Notes under the pieces: generated by a model | The model's database searches: none | What the model was told of the DNA's origin: nothing | Seen by the model: the letters and a program-made list of their open reading frames with translations, nothing else | Source: Sphingomonadales bacterium UBA7471 | Lineage (GTDB): Bacteria; Pseudomonadota; Alphaproteobacteria; Sphingomonadales; Sphingomonadaceae | Length of the DNA stretch: 64,000 nucleotides | Direction of reading: 5' to 3' | Assembly (NCBI GenBank): GCA_002479765.1 | Contig: DLOZ01000012.1 | Location: 1 to 64,000, forward strand | In this document: positions 44,285-52,301 of the stretch, piece after piece | Position numbering within the stretch: position 1 is the stretch's first letter | Layout of the letters: each line of letters starts with the position of its first letter | Position numbers and translations under genes: made by a program

Positions 44285-45001
44285 TTAACCTACGACCCGG
44301 CGGCCGAAGCCACCCATGGGACGCGCAGCAGATATTTGATGGCTTACGGCAGCCGGCGCACTGAAAATGGTGCGGCGGAAATTCTTTTCGAGACGGTCCG
44401 AAATATATGTCCACAGTTGGATAACCTCTTGCGAGGACCGGCCATTGGGGTCGATTTCCATCACTGTGCGGCCGTCAATCATGGATGCGGCGAAATCAGT
44501 GCGATGATGCAGCGTGATCGGCGCGACCGTGCCGTGCTGCGAAAGCGCCACGGCGGCTTCCGATGTAATCCGGGCCTTTGGCGTCGCTGCGTTCACAACA
44601 AAGATAAGCGGCTTGCCAGCGCGCTCACACAGGTCGACAGTGGCACCCACAGCGCGCAAGTCATGCGGGCTTGGCCGCGTCGGTACGACGATCAACTCTG
44701 ATACCGAAATGACGCTCTGGATAGCCATCGTAATGGCAGGCGGCGTATCAATCACCGCCAGTTTAAAACCTTGCTGCCGCAATACGGCAAGGTCAGTGGC
44801 GAGACGGGCCACCGTTGTCTGCGCAAAGGCAGGAAGGTCGGCTTCACGTTCATTCCACCAATCGGCCAAAGACCCCTGGGGATCGATATCGATAAGGACG
44901 ACTGGCCCCGCGCCTGCAAGCTGCGCCTGAACCGCCAAATGGCCGGACAGGGTCGTTTTGCCCGATCCGCCCTTCTGTGATGCTAATGCGAGTACCCTCA
45001 C
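44285..45001 (-). CDS. ParA/MinD family ATPase
   Basis: 238 residues from GTG 45001 (AAGGGG six bases upstream; TTG 45019 is less likely). The deviant Walker A motif KGGSGKTT (10-17) and the segment LIDIDPQGSLADWW are typical ParA signatures, as is VIDTPPAITMAI. The length equals that of small ParA/MipZ-like positioning ATPases. There is no parB or parS-like cluster nearby, so chromosome-partition ParA is unlikely. Its neighbours are an RHH-type protein and a SPOR protein. Confidence 0.85.
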   Translation of the reverse strand: MRVLALASQKGGSGKTTLSGHLAVQAQLAGAGPVVLIDIDPQGSLADWWNEREADLPAFAQTTVARLATDLAVLRQQGFKLAVIDTPPAITMAIQSVISVSELIVVPTRPSPHDLRAVGATVDLCERAGKPLIFVVNAATPKARITSEAAVALSQHGTVAPITLHHRTDFAASMIDGRTVMEIDPNGRSSQEVIQLWTYISDRLEKNFRRTIFSAPAAVSHQISAARPMGGFGRRVVG

Positions 45002-45108
45002 ATCATTCCCCTTTTGCAAATGTTTGAAATGGGGATGTGACAGAACAGGGCTAAAAATAGGTTAACACGGAACGGGATCTCGCATTTTGCCGTTTGGATG
45101 CACCGCCT

Positions 45109-45633
45109 TTAACTACAGAGGCGCTCGATCTCACGGCCTAGGGTGTTGCGCGCCGCGTTATCACCAGGTTCAATCATGAAATAATGCGTGCCGGAAAGGC
45201 TGGCCTTTTCTGAGCAATAGCGTGCGCACCCGCTTTCAACCGCACCGGCAAAGCGCAGTTCAATGCCATCATAGCGGGCAGCGAAAGTGCAATTACCTTT
45301 ACCGTTCAAAGCGATTTTGACCGCATCGCCTTGAACGGACGCTGTTCCGGTTCCTTCGCATGTGCTTTCGGGGCCGAAGACCGCAAGAAAACCGATATCA
45401 AAGCGGTTTGCGCCAGTTTTCACCGCACAGAATTTATCGATGCCAAGGTCGCTGCGCGTTTCAAAACGACCTGCAAATGCGATATTTTCAGGGTTCGGAA
45501 GAACCCCCGTCTCCACTGCGCGTGCGTCAAGCGTTGCGCCAGCGTCCGACCCAAAGCTAGACGTGAGCGCGCCATCACTGCACCCCGCCAACAGCACGCA
45601 TGAAGCAAAGATCGGAAATGCCCTGCGCGTCAC
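45109..45633 (-). CDS. Hypothetical lipoprotein
   Basis: 174 residues with a lipobox (signal MTRRAFPIFASCVLLAGC, lipidated Cys at 18). The mature part contains five to six further cysteines, among them KFCAVKTG, STCEGTG, KGNCTFAARYDG, SGCARYCSE and a terminal RLCS, suggesting disulfides in the periplasm. I do not recognise a domain. The start overlaps the hisI stop by 4 bases. Confidence 0.65.
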   Translation of the reverse strand: MTRRAFPIFASCVLLAGCSDGALTSSFGSDAGATLDARAVETGVLPNPENIAFAGRFETRSDLGIDKFCAVKTGANRFDIGFLAVFGPESTCEGTGTASVQGDAVKIALNGKGNCTFAARYDGIELRFAGAVESGCARYCSEKASLSGTHYFMIEPGDNAARNTLGREIERLCS

Positions 45634-45989
45634 ACTGGCTCCAATCCGTCCTTAGTGATCCGACGATAAAAGCAGCTGCGCGCGCCGGTATGACATGTAG
45701 GGCCTTGCGGCTTTGCGATAATCCAAATGGCATCCTGATCACAGTCAACGCGCATATCGACGATGTGCAGGACATGGCCGCTGCTTTCGCCCTTTTGCCA
45801 AAGCCGCTGACGGCTGCGCGAATAAAATACCGCAGTGCGGCTCTCGATGCTTTTGGCGAGTGCCTCCGCGTTCATATGCGCCACCATCAATAGGGCGCCA
45901 TCCGCCGCATCCGTGACGACCGCAGTCAACAATCCGTTGGCGTCAAATTTGGGTGTGAGGGCAAGCCCTGTCTCAATCTCGTCGGTCAT
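45630..45989 (-). CDS. hisI: Phosphoribosyl-AMP cyclohydrolase HisI
   Basis: Third step of histidine synthesis. The 119 residues contain YSRSRQRLWQKGESSGH, the metal site VDCDQDAIW, and the second cysteine pair TCHTGARSCFYR. ATG 45989 is used rather than TTG 45995. The monofunctional form (without HisE) is usual for alphaproteobacteria. No other his gene lies nearby; the lipoprotein gene overlaps its end. Confidence 0.93.
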   Translation of the reverse strand: MTDEIETGLALTPKFDANGLLTAVVTDAADGALLMVAHMNAEALAKSIESRTAVFYSRSRQRLWQKGESSGHVLHIVDMRVDCDQDAIWIIAKPQGPTCHTGARSCFYRRITKDGLEPV

Positions 45990-46117
45990 TTCCAAGGCCT
46001 AACGCAAGGGCAAGTGGCTCGCCAACATTTTCTTTGTTACAATGCTACGACAAGGGGGAGACAATTGATGATGCGTTGCCTATACGCCAGCCAGCGACGC
46101 GCAGCGGGATTCGAATT

Positions 46118-47575
46118 ATGCTGACCACCGACCCATTTGATGACGACAAACTTCGCGAGGAGTGCGGGATTTTTGGTGTCTACGACGCCGAAGGTGCTTC
46201 AGCGATGGTTGCGCTTGGCCTACATGCGCTTCAGCATCGTGGCCAGGAAGCCGCCGGCATCACCAGTTACGACGACCATGAATTTCACACGCACCGTGCC
46301 ATGGGCCATGTTGCGGGCAATTTTGACCGCGATGAAATCATCAACGGCCTTGTCGGGCGCAGTGCCGTTGGCCATGTCCGCTATTCAACGACGGGCGAAA
46401 CATCGCTGCGCAATGTGCAGCCCTTATATGCTGACCTTGCCACCGGCGGATTTGCGGTCGCGCATAACGGCAATATTTCAAACGCGGTTGCATTGCGCCG
46501 TGACCTTGTCCGTCGCGGATCGATATTCCAGTCATCATCGGACACCGAAGTCATCATTCATTTGGTGGCGACGTCGGGTTACCGGACGTTACTGGACCGC
46601 CTGATTGATGCGCTGAAGCGGGTTGAGGGTGCCTATTCGCTCATCTGCCTGACCACCGAGGGCATGATCGCATGCCGTGATCCGTTGGGCATCCGGCCAC
46701 TGGTCATGGGTAAGCTTGGCGATACGATAATCTTCGCATCGGAAACCGTTGCGCTCGATATTGTTGGCGCAGAATTCATCCGTTCTGTTGAACCGGGCGA
46801 ATTGGTTGTGGTGCATGGTAGCGAAATTCATTCGCACAAACCCTTTATCCCCGTTTCGCAACGCCCCTGCATTTTCGAGCATGTGTATTTCTCACGCCCC
46901 GATTCCATTGTTGAAGGCATCAGCGTCTATTCGGTCCGCAAGGCCATTGGCGCGGAACTCGCGCGTGAAAATGGCGTCGATGTCGATTATGTCATTCCCG
47001 TGCCCGACAGCGGCACCCCTGCAGCCATTGGCTATGCCGAGGCGGCAAAGATTCCGTTCGAGCTGGGCATCATAAGGTCACATTATGTTGGCCGTACATT
47101 CATTCAGCCGGGCGATGGCGTTCGCCACTTGGGCGTGAAGCTGAAGCATAATGCGAACCGCAATCTGGTTGCTGGCAAAAAGATCGTCCTGATCGACGAT
47201 TCCATCGTGCGTGGCACGACCTCGCTCAAGATCGTTCAGATGATGCGCGAAGCGGGCGCTGCCGAAGTGCATATGCGTATTGCAAGCCCGCCAACGATGA
47301 ACAGCTGCTTTTATGGCGTCGACACGCCGGAACGCTCCAAATTGCTCGCGAGCCGTATGGACGTGGAAGAAATGCGGCAGTTTATTCAGGCCGACAGCCT
47401 CGCATTTCTGTCCATTGATGGGCTGTATCGTGCGTTGGGCGAAGATTCGCGCAACAAAAACCAACCACAATATTGCGATGCGTGTTTTACCAGCGACTAT
47501 CCCACCACCCTCACCGACCATGAGGAGCATGAATCGGGTGATCTCATGATGCTGGGCGAACGGAAGTCTGCATAA
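46118..47575 (+). CDS. purF: Amidophosphoribosyltransferase PurF
   Basis: First committed step of purine synthesis. ATG 46118 gives 485 residues; the longer open frame from 46034 has no family similarity. A short propeptide precedes Cys16 in EECGIFG, the N-terminal nucleophile after cleavage. The glutaminase domain contains LHALQHRGQEAAG and GHVRYSTTG. The phosphoribosyltransferase domain contains the PRPP loop VLIDDSIVRGTTS. Cys residues typical of the Fe-S form are present near the C-terminus (YCDACFTSDYP). Confidence 0.95.
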   Translation: MLTTDPFDDDKLREECGIFGVYDAEGASAMVALGLHALQHRGQEAAGITSYDDHEFHTHRAMGHVAGNFDRDEIINGLVGRSAVGHVRYSTTGETSLRNVQPLYADLATGGFAVAHNGNISNAVALRRDLVRRGSIFQSSSDTEVIIHLVATSGYRTLLDRLIDALKRVEGAYSLICLTTEGMIACRDPLGIRPLVMGKLGDTIIFASETVALDIVGAEFIRSVEPGELVVVHGSEIHSHKPFIPVSQRPCIFEHVYFSRPDSIVEGISVYSVRKAIGAELARENGVDVDYVIPVPDSGTPAAIGYAEAAKIPFELGIIRSHYVGRTFIQPGDGVRHLGVKLKHNANRNLVAGKKIVLIDDSIVRGTTSLKIVQMMREAGAAEVHMRIASPPTMNSCFYGVDTPERSKLLASRMDVEEMRQFIQADSLAFLSIDGLYRALGEDSRNKNQPQYCDACFTSDYPTTLTDHEEHESGDLMMLGERKSA

Positions 47576-47578
47576 ATC

Positions 47579-48289
47579 ATGACGAAGCTATTTGAAGGCA
47601 AAGTGGCGCTGGTAACCGGCGCAAGCCGCGGGATTGGAGCGGCAACGGCGAAAGCACTCGCAGCGCAAGGTGCACATGTCATCATTACAGCGCGCACCGC
47701 GAAAGACCTCGAAGCCGTTGAAGACGCGATATTCAACGCTGGTGGCAATGCGACGATTGCGCCATTGGACCTCACGGATGGCGACAGCATTGCACGGCTC
47801 GCCACAGCAGTAACGGAGCGTTGGGGTAAGCTCGATGTCTTGGTATTGAATGCCGCGATGCTCGGCACGCTCGCGCCGGTTCCAGCCATTGATGGCGCAG
47901 AATTCGCGCGTTTGTTCACGCTTAACGTAACCGCGCAGCAGGTGCTGATCGCGTCATTCGATGCGTTGTTGCGCAAATCGGATGCGGGTCGCCTCGTCGC
48001 GCTGACATCCTCGGTCGGTGCAGCACCACGCGCGTTCTGGGGCGCTTATGGCGCATCAAAGGCCGCGCTCGAAACGCTCGTGACCAGCTATGGCGAGGAA
48101 GTGAAGAACTTGTCCGCTGTGCGCACTGCAATCGTGGATCCGGGTCGTACGCGCACCCAAATGCGCGCAACGGCCTATCCGGGCGAAGACCCGGCGACGG
48201 TGAAGGAACCATCGGTTGTGGCCGATGCAATCGTCGCGATGCTGACGACCGAGTTTGAGACCGGGCATCGTTTGGTGGTAGCGGGCTAG
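47579..48289 (+). CDS. Short-chain dehydrogenase/reductase (SDR)
   Basis: 236-residue classical SDR. The NAD(P)-binding motif GASRGIGAA (about 14-22), the NAG-type motif VLNAAML, the catalytic Ser in LTSSVGAAPR and the YxxxK active site in GAYGASKAALE are visible. It starts 3 bases after the purF stop, so it is probably in the same transcript. The substrate cannot be inferred. Confidence 0.88.
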   Translation: MTKLFEGKVALVTGASRGIGAATAKALAAQGAHVIITARTAKDLEAVEDAIFNAGGNATIAPLDLTDGDSIARLATAVTERWGKLDVLVLNAAMLGTLAPVPAIDGAEFARLFTLNVTAQQVLIASFDALLRKSDAGRLVALTSSVGAAPRAFWGAYGASKAALETLVTSYGEEVKNLSAVRTAIVDPGRTRTQMRATAYPGEDPATVKEPSVVADAIVAMLTTEFETGHRLVVAG

Positions 48290-48298
48290 AAATATTAC

Positions 48299-48377
48299 CG
48301 TCACCCTGAACTTGTTTCAGGGTCTTAATCAAAATAACCTTGGAAAAGTAAGATCCTGAAACAAGTTCAGGATGACG
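48299..48377. repeat. REP-like inverted repeat
   Basis: Two 29-base arms (48299-48327 and 48349-48377) pair at 27 of 29 positions around a 21-base loop. Each arm also contains a 6-bp palindrome of its own (CCTGAA-CTTGT-TTCAGG). It lies between convergent genes (SDR and photolyase), typical for REP/BIME elements dispersed in sphingomonad genomes. It may stop or stabilise both transcripts. Confidence 0.8.
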
Positions 48378-48408
48378 ATGTCCCTTGGATAACCGGCATC
48401 TTTTTGGT

Positions 48409-49806
48409 TTACGCTTTCACCACCTCATGCGCCTTTAACGCACGCTCACGCGCGGCTTTGTGGCCAATGATTTTGCGCGGATAGCTTTTTGGCCGTGCGC
48501 CATATTCATCGGGGTCATGAATATAGGGCTCTTGCAGGCCAGCAAGCTCTGGCACCCATTCACGGATGTAACGTGCTGCGTCGAATTTCTCTGACTGCGA
48601 CAATGGCGCCATGATGCGCACGAACATATTGCTGTCTACGCCCGTTCCCGCAGTCCATTGCCAATTGACGCTGTTGCTGCCGTAATCGGCATCGACCAGC
48701 GTATCCCAGAACCATTTTTCGCCCTCGCGCCAATCAATCAGCAAATGTTTGACCAGGAACGACGCCGCAATCATCCGCACGCGGTTATGCATCCATCCGG
48801 TCGCCCATAATTGCCGCATCCCGGCATCGACGATTGGGTAACCGGTCCGGCCCTTGGTCCATGCCACGAAATCAGTCTTTACCGCTGGATCGGATAGATC
48901 GCGCCACGGCAGCCTGTCGAACGCATCGCGGGCGTTCTTCGCACCATATTCGGGCATCTGGACGATTACATTCTGCGCATAGTCCCGCCACACCAGTTCC
49001 TTAAGGAACACATCAACAGATCCGCCCGCATGCATGATCGCGTGCCAGCACGCAGCCGGCGAAATCTCGCCAAAGTGCAGATGCGGCGACAGGAATGACG
49101 AACCCGCCACCGATGGCAGATTGCGTTTCTCGTCATAAAATTTGGCCTTGTCGGCAAAATCCTCAAGCCGTTCGCGCGCGCCAGCCTCACCCGGGGTCCA
49201 CATATCGGCCATAGCGCCGGACCAATCGGGTTCGGTGGGCAACAGGGCCCAATTATTGATATTGTCACTCGCGGGCCATGTCTGGGGTGCAGCGACGTGC
49301 GTTGGTGCTGCCAGTGGCACGGGCGGCGGCATATGCTGCCAGAGCGCGCGCATGAATGGCGTGTAGATCTTATACTGCCCGCCGGTGCCTGTTGTGACGC
49401 TACCTGCGGGCAAGAGGTAGTTGCCGTCATGGCAGACAAATGCGCAACCCGTGCTCAGCCCACTTGCAACGGCCTTTTCCGCATTCCGCCACCATGGTTC
49501 GTAATGCCGCATGCAATGAATGGCCGACGCGCCGGTCTCTTCAGCGAGCGCGCATAAAACGGCGTCGGATTTCCCCGCGCGCAGGATCAATCGCGACCCC
49601 AACGCCCGCAAATCTGCGTCGAGCGCGGTCAGGCTATGGTGCAACCACCACCGCGACGCCGCGCCCATCTTGCGATGCTTTGGCGTGTCGTCATCAAGGA
49701 TGTAGACCGGGATAACCGGCGCGCCACTTGCCACTGCGGCTGCAAGCGCAGCTTGGTCCGCAAGGCGCAGGTCGCGGCGCAGCCAGAGGATAACCGGGGC
49801 CGTCAT
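48409..49806 (-). CDS. phrB: Deoxyribodipyrimidine photolyase
   Basis: Flavoenzyme that repairs UV-induced cyclobutane pyrimidine dimers with light. The 465 residues have the N-terminal photolyase domain (VILWLRRDLRLADQAAL) and the C-terminal FAD domain. In that domain are SSFLSPHLHFGEISP, ELVWRDYAQNV and TGYPIVDAGMRQLWATGWMHNRVRM, followed by DADYGSNSVNWQW and DEYGARPKSYPRKI. The start overlaps the stop of the upstream gene by 4 bases. Class I CPD photolyase is most likely. Confidence 0.93.
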   Translation of the reverse strand: MTAPVILWLRRDLRLADQAALAAAVASGAPVIPVYILDDDTPKHRKMGAASRWWLHHSLTALDADLRALGSRLILRAGKSDAVLCALAEETGASAIHCMRHYEPWWRNAEKAVASGLSTGCAFVCHDGNYLLPAGSVTTGTGGQYKIYTPFMRALWQHMPPPVPLAAPTHVAAPQTWPASDNINNWALLPTEPDWSGAMADMWTPGEAGARERLEDFADKAKFYDEKRNLPSVAGSSFLSPHLHFGEISPAACWHAIMHAGGSVDVFLKELVWRDYAQNVIVQMPEYGAKNARDAFDRLPWRDLSDPAVKTDFVAWTKGRTGYPIVDAGMRQLWATGWMHNRVRMIAASFLVKHLLIDWREGEKWFWDTLVDADYGSNSVNWQWTAGTGVDSNMFVRIMAPLSQSEKFDAARYIREWVPELAGLQEPYIHDPDEYGARPKSYPRKIIGHKAARERALKAHEVVKA

Positions 49807-50765
49807 TTGCTTTCAACTCCAATGGGAAAGAACATACTGAACCGGTCGCCAACCAGCGGGTCAGAAAAGCGCTGGTCGGAAACCTTCAACGTCTTTTCCG
49901 GACCGTCGCCGACAATCTCGGCCACGGGCATACGTGACCAGAACAACAGTGGCGAGCCGCGGACAATATGTGTCTCAAAAGCTTTGGCATCTTCACGTCC
50001 CATATAATGGGCGCGAATGTCGTCATCGATGCGCGCGCCATGAAACGGCGTGTACGTGCCTTGCCCATAATATCTGTCGTCGCGCCACAGCATTTCACGC
50101 TTCCAAAATTGCACAGGCACAGGGTTTGCGACAACCAGAGTCGGCATAATCTTATGCTGTTTCTGAACGGCTTGGGCAGTCAATTGCTCCGCCCTGCCCG
50201 TGATCAGTCCGTTGGCCAAGATATATGCGCAAATGGCGGCAAAGCTGGCCAACGCCGGTGCGCGCCAGTTTGCGCGCCCCTTACGTTCGCGGCGAAGCGA
50301 AACCAAAACGCCGCATATCAGCGCAGCCCACAGCCAGATGTCGATGATGAATAACGTATCGCCATAAAACCATTGGCTCGAAAATGGTTCAAGCAAACGG
50401 ATCCCGTAACTGTTGAACCAGTCAAAGAGCGGATGGCTTAAGCATCCAATATAAGCCAGCGCCAACAACCAGCCTTTATGTACCGGCAACCTTTTCTCTG
50501 GCCGCTTTCCGCGTCTTTCTTGCCAGCGATCAAAGCACAGCATGATGCCCCACAACATCAGCGGTAGCATGAACATCGCGATTGGGCCGTGCGTGAGGCC
50601 GCGCCGGATCGCCAAATGCTGCTGCCCGCCCAGCAAGGTCGCCACGGCGTCAATATCGGGGATATTCGCAGCAATAATCAGCGTTGGCATGGCAAGGCCA
50701 GTCCGACGCTTCAACCCCATCTGCCCGATGAGCGCGCCAACAAGGCCATGTGTGAGATTATCCAT
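49803..50765 (-). CDS. DUF457-type membrane-bound metal-dependent hydrolase
   Basis: 320 residues from ATG 50765. It opens MDNLTHGLVGALIGQMGLKR and has the His/Asp pattern of DUF457 proteins (LTHG, AANIPDIDAV, RGLTHGPIAM, HPLFDWFN). The N-terminal half has four or five membrane helices. The C-terminal third is soluble with no known domain. It overlaps phrB by 4 bases and precedes it in the transcript. The family's activity is unproven. Confidence 0.85.
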   Translation of the reverse strand: MDNLTHGLVGALIGQMGLKRRTGLAMPTLIIAANIPDIDAVATLLGGQQHLAIRRGLTHGPIAMFMLPLMLWGIMLCFDRWQERRGKRPEKRLPVHKGWLLALAYIGCLSHPLFDWFNSYGIRLLEPFSSQWFYGDTLFIIDIWLWAALICGVLVSLRRERKGRANWRAPALASFAAICAYILANGLITGRAEQLTAQAVQKQHKIMPTLVVANPVPVQFWKREMLWRDDRYYGQGTYTPFHGARIDDDIRAHYMGREDAKAFETHIVRGSPLLFWSRMPVAEIVGDGPEKTLKVSDQRFSDPLVGDRFSMFFPIGVESK

Positions 50766-50777
50766 AACAAATTTACT

Positions 50778-50802
50778 CGCACAAAGGCACGAAGGCACAA
50801 AG
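50778..50802. repeat. Inverted repeat, left arm (downstream of the GxxExxY gene)
   Basis: 25 bases on the plus strand beginning CGCACAAAGG, made of three tandem copies of the octamer GCACRAAG. It is the exact reverse complement of 51218-51242. The pair brackets the GxxExxY gene: this arm starts 8 bases beyond its stop codon. Confidence 0.9.
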
Positions 50803-50809
50803 ATAGGAT

Positions 50810-51208
50810 TTAAGCTAAGGGTCGGTAATAATCGTTCGCCAGTCGCTTTACGCCATCGCGAAATGTTTCCATTCCGAAATTCATTAGCAAACCTAAGGGA
50901 AGTCTCATCAGTCTCAGATACGTGAGAACCTGTTTTGCATGCACCGCAGCATGCTTTTCCGTAGACTTAATTTCGATCAGCAAGCTGCGCTCGACCAACA
51001 CATCTGCGCGAAAACCCTGCTCAAGCACACGTCCCTTATAAGAAATTGGAATGACTTTTTGAACCTCGACAAAAAGCCCGCGCTCTTTGAGCGCCTCACA
51101 CAAAAGGAGCTCATAGACCGATTCCAACAGGCCCGGTCCAAGCTCTTTGTGAAGCTTAAACCCGCAATCTATCGCTGCCTTTGCTAGTGTTTCAACGTCG
51201 CCCTGCAC
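50810..51208 (-). CDS. GxxExxY protein (PD-(D/E)xK nuclease-like, PDDEXK_3)
   Basis: 132 residues from GTG 51208, with AAGGAGG five bases before (TTG 51211 is possible). The family motif is in LGPGLLESVYE. A nuclease-like core follows: GFRADVLVE and LLIEIKS, giving the Asp and the ExK of a PD-(D/E)xK site. The family is widespread, often in several copies per genome, and its activity is unproven to my knowledge. The gene is enclosed by perfect 25-bp inverted repeats at 50778 and 51218, and its ribosome-binding site abuts the right arm. Confidence 0.85.
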   Translation of the reverse strand: MQGDVETLAKAAIDCGFKLHKELGPGLLESVYELLLCEALKERGLFVEVQKVIPISYKGRVLEQGFRADVLVERSLLIEIKSTEKHAAVHAKQVLTYLRLMRLPLGLLMNFGMETFRDGVKRLANDYYRPLA

Positions 51209-51217
51209 CAAAACCTC

Positions 51218-51242
51218 CTTTGTGCCTTCGTGCCTTTGTGCG
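51218..51242. repeat. Inverted repeat, right arm (upstream of the GxxExxY gene)
   Basis: Exact reverse complement of 50778-50802. On the gene's strand it ends with ...CACAAAG directly before GAGG, so the last G belongs to both the repeat and the Shine-Dalgarno sequence. The arms are 415 bases apart and enclose only the one gene. Confidence 0.9.
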
Positions 51243-51254
51243 CGTTAAAATCAA

Positions 51255-52301
51255 TCAAGTCTCCGGATGGCCCTCAGCTACGGTCCAGGTTTGTCCCTTT
51301 GCCAGCAGCTTGCCGAGATCAGGTGCTTTACCTGCACTGGCCGACTCGTTTTGCGCTATGACGGCGTCGTTAAAGGTCGGGCGGGGATCGTCGTACAGGA
51401 CGCCGAGTGCCATGGGGAATTCGCCGAATGGCATTTCCACCAGCATGTGCGCGAGCGAACGGTTGGTCACGTCATGGACGATAACGCCCGCGCTCTGCCA
51501 ATCGCCATCAACGACATCGACAACCTTCAGCGTCAGCCCAACATTGTCGAGCGCGATGCCTTTTGTGCCGCCGGACTTTTCGCTGCCGAACAACATCGGC
51601 TCACCATTACGCAGCCACAATTGATGGCCGTCGGCACCCTTTGGCGCAGCGAAGTCTTCAAAAACGTCCTTGTTATACACAATGCAGTTCTGGAAGATTT
51701 CGATGAACGCCGCACCGCGATGGGCGTGCGCCGCCTTCAGCACGTCAGGCAGATTCTTTGAAACGTCAAAACCGCGCGCAACAAACCGCGCGCCTGAACC
51801 AAGCGCAAACGCGCATGGCGTTGCTGGACGGTCAACCGAACCATAAGGCGTCGATGGGCTGTTCGTGCCAACGCGTGACGTTGGCGAATATTGGCCCTTG
51901 GTCAGGCCGTAAATCTCGTTGTTGAACAGCATGATCTGGCAATCCAGATTGCGGCGCAGCAAATGCATCGTGTGGTTGCCGCCGATCGACAGCGCGTCGC
52001 CATCGCCCGTGATAATCCACACATCAAGGTCTGGATTGGCGAGCTTCACACCCGTCGCAACCGCAGGCGCGCGGCCGTGGATAGTGTGGAAGCCATAGGT
52101 TTCCATATAATATGGGAAGCGCGAAGAACAGCCGATGCCGCTGATGAACACGGTGTTTTCGGGCGTGCCACCGATTTCAGGCATGGTGCGCTGCACCGCC
52201 TTCAAAATCGCATAGTCACCACAGCCGGGGCACCAGCGAACTTCTTGATCTGTTTCCCAATCCTTGGGCGTTGTCGCTTTCACGGGGGTCATATCGTTCA
52301 T
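51255..52301 (-). CDS. 2-oxoacid:ferredoxin oxidoreductase, beta subunit (KorB-like)
   Basis: Thiamine-diphosphate subunit that oxidatively decarboxylates a 2-oxoacid (probably 2-oxoglutarate) to acyl-CoA and reduces ferredoxin. The 348 residues contain VRWCPGCGDYAIL, the TPP motif GDGDALSIGGNHTMHLLRRN and NNEIYGLTKGQYSPTS. The start overlaps the alpha-subunit stop by one base (TAATG). The size and fused alpha/gamma partner fit the KorAB type found in aerobic bacteria. Confidence 0.9.
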   Translation of the reverse strand: MNDMTPVKATTPKDWETDQEVRWCPGCGDYAILKAVQRTMPEIGGTPENTVFISGIGCSSRFPYYMETYGFHTIHGRAPAVATGVKLANPDLDVWIITGDGDALSIGGNHTMHLLRRNLDCQIMLFNNEIYGLTKGQYSPTSRVGTNSPSTPYGSVDRPATPCAFALGSGARFVARGFDVSKNLPDVLKAAHAHRGAAFIEIFQNCIVYNKDVFEDFAAPKGADGHQLWLRNGEPMLFGSEKSGGTKGIALDNVGLTLKVVDVVDGDWQSAGVIVHDVTNRSLAHMLVEMPFGEFPMALGVLYDDPRPTFNDAVIAQNESASAGKAPDLGKLLAKGQTWTVAEGHPET

